Assembly (NCBI GenBank): GCA_018907035.1
Contig: JACCIC010000001.1
Coordinates: forward strand, 5,635,001 to 5,699,000
Origin: Sycobia sp. Sy_11
Lineage: Eukaryota > Arthropoda > Insecta > Hymenoptera > Epichrysomallidae
Direction: 5' to 3'
Length of the DNA stretch: 64,000 nucleotides
The notes below the pieces were generated by a model that saw only the letters and a list, made by a program, of their open reading frames with translations, did no database searches and was not told the DNA's origin. Positions 57,940 through 64,000 of this stretch are shown piece after piece. Position 1 is the first letter of the stretch. Each line of letters begins with the position of its first letter. Made by a program: the position numbers and the translations under genes.

Positions 57940-58870
57940 TCATTCTTCCAAATTAGTAATTCTGTAAATACAATCATGCATCAGATTTAAAACTACACAA
58001 ATTAAATGAGACAACATAAAGTAAATTAAATTCATAATGCTAATAATAGCAAATCTACTAAAAGACAGAAGATTTCGAATTTCAGGAGGCACACAGTTCC
58101 ACAAAATCGTACTTCGAGTGCTAAAAAACGCATTCATTTCACTGAGCATTTGATAATGTTTAGGAGTCAACATTAAACTATCCCTAAGAACATATCCAGA
58201 GAAGGCATGCTCTAGATACTTCGCCAGAATAATGTACACAATTTTATGTAATAATAGGACATAAATACTGTGATAACAAGGTTGTTGCGCTTAATATCCT
58301 GCACATACCTCACACAGTAATTCTGGAATACTAGTAATCTAAGTCTTAGCTTCTATAATCCATTTCATACAATTATCAAAAAGTAACCGAGATAGTTACA
58401 AAGTACAAGCTGCTTGAATCAAGTTCTGGTTGAATACTTTTATAAATATTCTACACTATAAGTGCACTATTGTAGTTTTTTTGTGTTGAAACTCAAAGAA
58501 ATAACAATAGTCCATGCCGACTACAATGCTATGTCGGTTTGCTCAAACGCTAACATTCCGTCCGCAACATAAGTGGAGTCAATTTGTGTATAAATGTGTA
58601 AATCGATTATAAAAAAAATATCAGATGTTCCAACAATGAAGTTCATCAACTAAGTCATTAAAATAATATAAAAAAGGATTACTCCCATAACAAATTTTTG
58701 TGGTGCACCTAAAATGCAAGGAAGTTCACATAAGAGCTAATCGGGAAAACCAAAAAGACGAAGCTGATTCGGCATCCAGGAAAGTTTAAATCTGTTAAAT
58801 GTCTCGCTAAAATCATAAAATCTAAGCCGATCCATATGTTTCTTGTTCATGCTTAATTGAACGTCATTTA
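57940..58870 (-). pseudogene. CR1/Jockey-like reverse transcriptase relic
   Basis: On the minus strand near 58700: GAPQKFVMGVILFILF, a decayed form of the reverse transcriptase block 'GVPQGSVLGP.LF.LFIND'. Further on, 58160-58060 gives MNAFFSTRSTILWNCVPPEI, the C-terminal 'FF..R....WN.LP..I' block of CR1/Jockey proteins. Between them frames are broken and the YADD block is not recovered. Only the last part (58239-57940) is open. Confidence 0.6.
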
Positions 58871-58879
58871 TTAAGCCTA

Positions 58880-61587
58880 AATTTTTGAGAGAGAAATAGA
58901 GAGAGAAAATGAAAATAGATGAATGAATATTTATATCATCAATGGGTTCGTTTCCATTCTGGTGTTAAGGAAAATAAATTCATAATATTTATAATTTGTA
59001 TAAGCTGACAAAGATATACATCGATGCATTAAAACAACAAAACTTTTTATAAATTATAAGTAGGTAAGTAGTAAAATTATAAGTGTAATCGTTAAAATAC
59101 TGATAGAGAAACGCACTAAATCTATACATATGGACTAAATTAAGATAAAGAAAAAAGAAATCTCATGCCTTGGATTTTATAAAATATAATAATTATATTG
59201 AACTCTAATACATTAAACATGTCAATGAATTTCAAAATTTTAAAATGTTAATTTTAAAATTTTGAAGAATTAGAAAATTAAATTTAGACAAATTAATTTT
59301 CTTCATAACATGCGAGATTTCCACAGTTTTAATGAAGAATCATACGGCCTGTAAATATTAGAACAGAATTTTTATTTTCAACTTATATTAATAAATTATA
59401 ACTAAAAATCTGTTAAACTGAATTGAAAAGGAAATTAAATTTTTAGTTTGATGTATAAAATCTGAATTGGATTGATATTACAAATTAAAAGTTTTATAAT
59501 TATTGAAATGATCAAAGATAAAAAAACTTTTTTAACTGATTTAATTTAAAAGAAGTAAAGTCAATTGAACATTGTGGCTAAAACAAAAATAAAATTAATA
59601 AACAAAGTTTATCTTTGTTGAATTCATCAAGCTAAATCATCTACATTTGGTAAAATGTAAAAAACTTATTATTATTATTATTAAGTCTCGAGATATTGCA
59701 AATTTAATCAACATAAACCACAAAATTAGACTCCACGGGCTCTTTTGCTTTTAGAAGTCTTGTTCAACTAATTGTTCTACTTAGAAGATCTTATTTTAAA
59801 ATTTGAAAATTTTTCTATCGATGCATGTATTAATATTTTCTTAAAATATTGTAAAAGTTGTACCTTTCAAATCCTGTAACAGTAGCAAAAAACATAATTT
59901 TTATTTGTTTATAAGATAATTTGACAGGTTCCTTTTTTCAATTGATAAAAAGCAAGGTAAAAAGCTACATAGAGTTTTTCTTTGATTCTTATCGAAAAAT
60001 TTCCTATATAATAAAATTCAACTCAAATCACAATTGACTATCTTATAATATATAGGTAGGACACAGTTTCGGTTAATTTTTTAAAATCATGAATCCACTA
60101 CTATTCCTTCAAGGTATTTAGCTTCTTAAATACGTACTTTGAGGGTGTTCTTTCAAAAAATTCGTATAATTATAAACATTTTTATATAATTTTTTTTTGT
60201 GTAGGATATTAATTTTGAAAGTAAAATTCTCGAAGTTTTAAACAATACATTATTCATCATTTCGCATTATGCAGTTTTCGAAATTATTCCGAAATTAATA
60301 ATGATCATTGTTTGTTATTATATATCAAATCAATTATTTGTTATGAGTCAAAAAACAATTTTGCGTAACGGAAAATAAACTGGTTGGATCGAAGTTAAAG
60401 TGCCGGCTCTGCCCGATTAAAACAAGCACTGCTGTAGCAATTTATATATGCTCTGTTTACAAATACATTGGAAATCTCCGTTTCTGATTAGTACTAGTAT
60501 TTAGGAAGAAAAATAAAGCGAAATTAAGTGAAATAAAAAATAATAATAAATAAATCGGACAAATTATCTTATAAACAAATAAAGAGAAGGTTTCTTGCTG
60601 TTTTAAGATGATTTTGAAAGGCTTTAACTTTTTTTTTAACATAATGTTAAGTCAATATTAATACATGCATCGATAGGAAAATTCTCATGCTTTAAAATAA
60701 AACCTTCTAAGCTAAGTACTAGAATAAATCCTAAAGTAAGAAAAATTCTCTATTGAACAAAACTAATAAGGAAAAAGTTATTCTGGAGCGAAATTTTGCA
60801 GCTTATATTAACTAAAATTTCAATATTTCGAGACCTAATAGTAATAAATACCTTTAGATTTTATAAAATGTTGTTGATTTTTAGAGAAGAATTTAACAAA
60901 TGTATAACTTCATTTTATAAAACATTCTCATTTTTATAGCCTTTTAAGCTATTAAATTTTTAATAACAATTTATTTACCACTTTCTCGACAAACTACCCT
61001 CCAAATTCGTGTTCAAAAGGTCAAAATACGTTTAAAAAATCGTGACGGATCTGTATACATTCAAAAAGCCACGGAAATCCTCTGGGCTCGCAGACTGTAG
61101 ATACCTATTGTTAAACTAAATTTATGTAAATATGTGCTTTTTATTGAAAATGAACTTATTGTATCAGTATATAACATTTTTAAAAAAGATTTTATAATTT
61201 GAAAATAATATTCATATTTTCACGTGTAATTTTCTTATTAATTTTATTTATATATGGTTAAACCAAAAACGCATACTTATTTTTAATTATAATTTTTCAT
61301 TTAATAGAATTTAGTTTTTACTACGTAAATTACTTCAGCCCAGTTTACTGACTAGTAACATGTGACTGTTATTCAATAATTTTTAATATTGATTTTTATT
61401 TTTCAATATATTATAGTAGTCCTTGGGTCAAACACTAACAACATCGGAATTATTACATGTAAAGGCCGAGCTCATCGTCTATTGTTTATGTGATGCTTTG
61501 TACAGAAGCATTTTCCATCCCGCAAAATAATAAATTGACAAATAGATATTATGTAAGGAGGAATATAAAATTAAAACTTTGTACACA
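58880..61587. other. AT-rich intergenic DNA upstream of the receptor gene
   Basis: No coding feature supported. 59200-59700 is extremely AT-rich. A GC-richer patch at 61440-61520 lies about 100 bp upstream of the receptor start and may include its promoter. Confidence 0.45.
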
Positions 61588-63413
61588 ATGAATGCAGCTT
61601 TACAAATTTATATCTTTTCTATGTGTGCATTAAATCAATTTATTTCACGTTCAATTCATGCAAATCAAAACTGCTTTCTGCCAACGAAGGAAGTTATTCC
61701 TGGAGTGCTAGTAAGTAATATTAAAACATACCTATAGATCAATAAATTCCTATGTAAGACTTTTTAAACAGCAGATAAAGCCATATTCATGAATAATATT
61801 GTCTTGGTATTAAAAGATATTTTCTTAATCTTGCAATATTATTGAGTAAATAGTATTAATATTTCCTTAATATTGTGAATAACATAAAATACTGATAAAA
61901 CTAAGAATATTGAATTCACATGTAAATTTTTATTCACGCAGAGACTTCTCACATAGTCTATGAAGCAATATTGTACGTAGTTTATCAGGAAAAGTTGACA
62001 TATTATTTTACGCATGCACTTCATTTATCTTGTAAAACGTATTGAAAATTATGTAATATATAATTATTTACAAAACTATCCAATTTTACCATTAATTTCT
62101 TTATTATCCTATCATTGTATTGAATTTCAAGAAAAGATGAGAAAAGTCCAATACCATTCTTTAATATTCTTTAAGCCAAATTCTTTTTCAAAAGAAATTG
62201 ATAATGTTTTTTATACTTTTAAAAAAAATGCTAAAATTTAATTTAATCTAATTTCTATGGATTTTACAGTCATTTTTATAAATTAATTAATGTTGTATGT
62301 TTGTTAACTTGTGAAATACAGTCGACATAAGTACTTTTAAGTTTTAATATAATTGTACTTACAGATAGAATTATTTATAATTAGCCTTGTAAAATTGGAA
62401 ATTATTAAAGAGAAGTTCAAAGGTCTTGAACCGTCGAGCATTATGCAGATGAGAAATCTTTTCGTCAAAGAGGCTGTCAGATTGTCCTTTACTAATAAAA
62501 TTAATTTGACTTTTAATATTTCAGATTGTACAAAAGTGGTTATCTGACTATCATTGTAACTAGATTAGTTTAGAAAAAGATAAGATCGACCCAAATAGTT
62601 AATAGTTTGCTTTATCGTAGTGGAAGTAGAATTTTTTACTTTAAGATAAGGTTAACACTTTTCATCTCACTATATGTAATTTGATAAATATTTCATAATT
62701 TTCTGAAATAGTTACAATTTCTATTGAAAATTTAATTTGATATTCAATTATAATATTTAAATATTCAAAATTAGTTTCACATAAAATAACATTATAGGTA
62801 CAAAGACTAAAATATTGATTTTTTACTTTAAAGGAGTCAGTTATTACAAAATGTTTTTCCGAAAAAGATAGCTCTGTATTTATAAGCGAGAACAAAAATG
62901 ACATCATTAACGGTAATACCTTAACTTTGCTATTTTCGCTACTAAAACCAATATATTTATTTGAAATAAAGAATAGTGCAATTTTAAAAGAAAATCAACG
63001 ATTTCGAAAAATATATGTTATAAATGAAACCTACTTCAGCAGGAGAGATATTCCCGCGATAGAGTTTATCATTGACTTATCTTACAATGCTAATCTGCAG
63101 TTACTTTTAGAAGAACTAAGAAATTCCATTTGGTGGAATCATAAGGCTTTATATTTGATATTTAATACGAATTCAGAAATAGGGTGTGCATTAGCACACA
63201 CAGTACTGAATACTGTTTGGAGTTTTAATATTCTTTCTGCACTCTATATTTGCCAACTATCAATGAACGAATTATTTCTTTATACATTCAATCCTTATTC
63301 AAATGTGGGTCCAAAATTTTGGAAGAATATACAACAGAATTTATCATCTAATATGTATTGGAGTTTATTTGAATATAGTATTAAAAATTTCGAAGACTTT
63401 ACAACAAATTTGG
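61588..63413 (+). CDS. Probable divergent ionotropic receptor, N-terminal exons (partial, runs past 64000)
   Basis: Exon 1 at 61588-61710: ATG then a hydrophobic leader (MNAALQIYIFSMCALNQF) and a clean donor gtaagt. A likely exon at 62365-62544 (acceptor tacag) encodes ELFIISLVKLEIIKEKFKGL; its donor is unclear because it meets TGA at 62545. The best exon is about 62822-63413, longer upstream than its first ATG-like codon: KPIYLFEIKNSAIL, IWWNHKALYLIFNTN, GCALAHTVLNTVWSFNIL and LYTFNPYSNVGPKFW. The last block and its spacing match the ligand-binding N-terminus of divergent insect ionotropic receptors ('YNPY...P..W'). Donor gtaggt or gtaata at 63414-63418. The pore and transmembrane part would lie to the right of the window. 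Exon joining is provisional. Confidence 0.5.
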
Positions 63414-63420
63414 GTAGGTA

Positions 63421-64000
63421 ATAAATTTAGTCAGAATATATATATATATATATATATATTAGGACTTACACAATATCTGAAAAATTAGCTATTTAGGATA
63501 TACATATAACCCACGTTTTATTTCAAATAATACCCTATATAGAGTATGTAATTAGCTTGAGCTGTAGAGCATAAGTTTCACATGCTTTTTGTTTTTATCA
63601 AATGGGCTAAATTATAAATTGGACACTGAAAGAGCTAAGTGTATACAATTGTGAGAAAGATAAAATAAAAAAAATAGTAAGGAGGCTACTGTCAACTAAT
63701 GTTGGCTGTTCTGACCATTAGTTTTTTACCTTCTGTAATAGAAAAATATGATGTCTGTAGTATTTTAGTAGTTCAAATTCCAATCTCTGTCTCACTTGAT
63801 TCTCTCTTGCGCCTCGACAAAAATTTACATATATTATTTTTAATAACATATCATAGATATCTTTGACTGATTAACATAATTTTTAGAAAGCACAAATACA
63901 CTAAGATGGAATAAATTAATTAAAAGAAATCTTCTGTAAAGGTAAATTTCATCATGGTCAAAGTAACATTTTTTAGATAATATACAATAAACTGATAAAA
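63421..64000. other. Intron or 3' flank of the receptor exons
   Basis: Contains a TA run at 63438-63460 and AT-rich sequence. No further receptor exon recognised before the window ends. Confidence 0.4.

Overview
This is eukaryotic DNA from an insect, and most likely an ant or other hymenopteran (inference). Reasons: strongly AT-rich background, split genes with GT/AG introns, dense TA and CT microsatellites, and a transposon mix of mariner, Tc1, BEL/Pao, R1-like and Jockey/CR1-like non-LTR elements and a Penelope-like element. The host gene fragments are serine protease homologues, a T2 ribonuclease homologue and a divergent ionotropic receptor. No rRNA, CRISPR array or bacterial operon is present.

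Host genes are few. The last exon of one serine protease homologue lies at 1354-1587. A second, apparently complete four-exon paralogue runs from 3474 to 19052. Its signal-peptide exon is separated from the protease domain by a 13.4 kb intron filled with transposons. Both paralogues have lost catalytic residues, so they are pseudoproteases. A ribonuclease T2 homologue with a degraded active site lies on the minus strand at 48582-49531. At the right edge, exons of a probable ionotropic receptor start near 61588 and run out of the window. A 91-residue minus-strand reading frame at 45826-46101 is unrecognised.

Mobile DNA fills most of the rest. From left to right it includes: a tRNA-derived SINE (4.8 kb); a Tc1 relic (5.2-6.0 kb); a mariner with intact ends and a foreign insert (6.9-8.9 kb); LTR-like copies (9.3, 13.8, 31.0 and 47.7 kb); non-LTR ORF1 (10.6 kb); BEL/Pao gag (11.9-13.1 kb); a non-LTR 3' end (15.9-16.7 kb); a Penelope-like element with terminal direct repeats and hammerhead ribozyme sequences (20.6-23.9 kb); further mariners (23.9, 25.1, 41.9 and 54.2 kb); a nested inverted-repeat/LTR-like element (27.9-31.0 kb); a second Penelope relic (33.8-34.7 kb); R1-like pieces (49.6-53.0 kb); and Jockey/CR1-like relics (55-59 kb).

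The two most notable signals are structured RNAs. One is a hammerhead ribozyme core on the minus strand at 21211-21250, with a mutated twin at 20715-20754. The other is an array of eleven 64-bp units (29715-30402). Each unit can fold into a hairpin, and base changes between units preserve pairing in both stems. Between these lie long AT-rich stretches with no supported gene, and several CpG- and CT-rich patches that could be regulatory.
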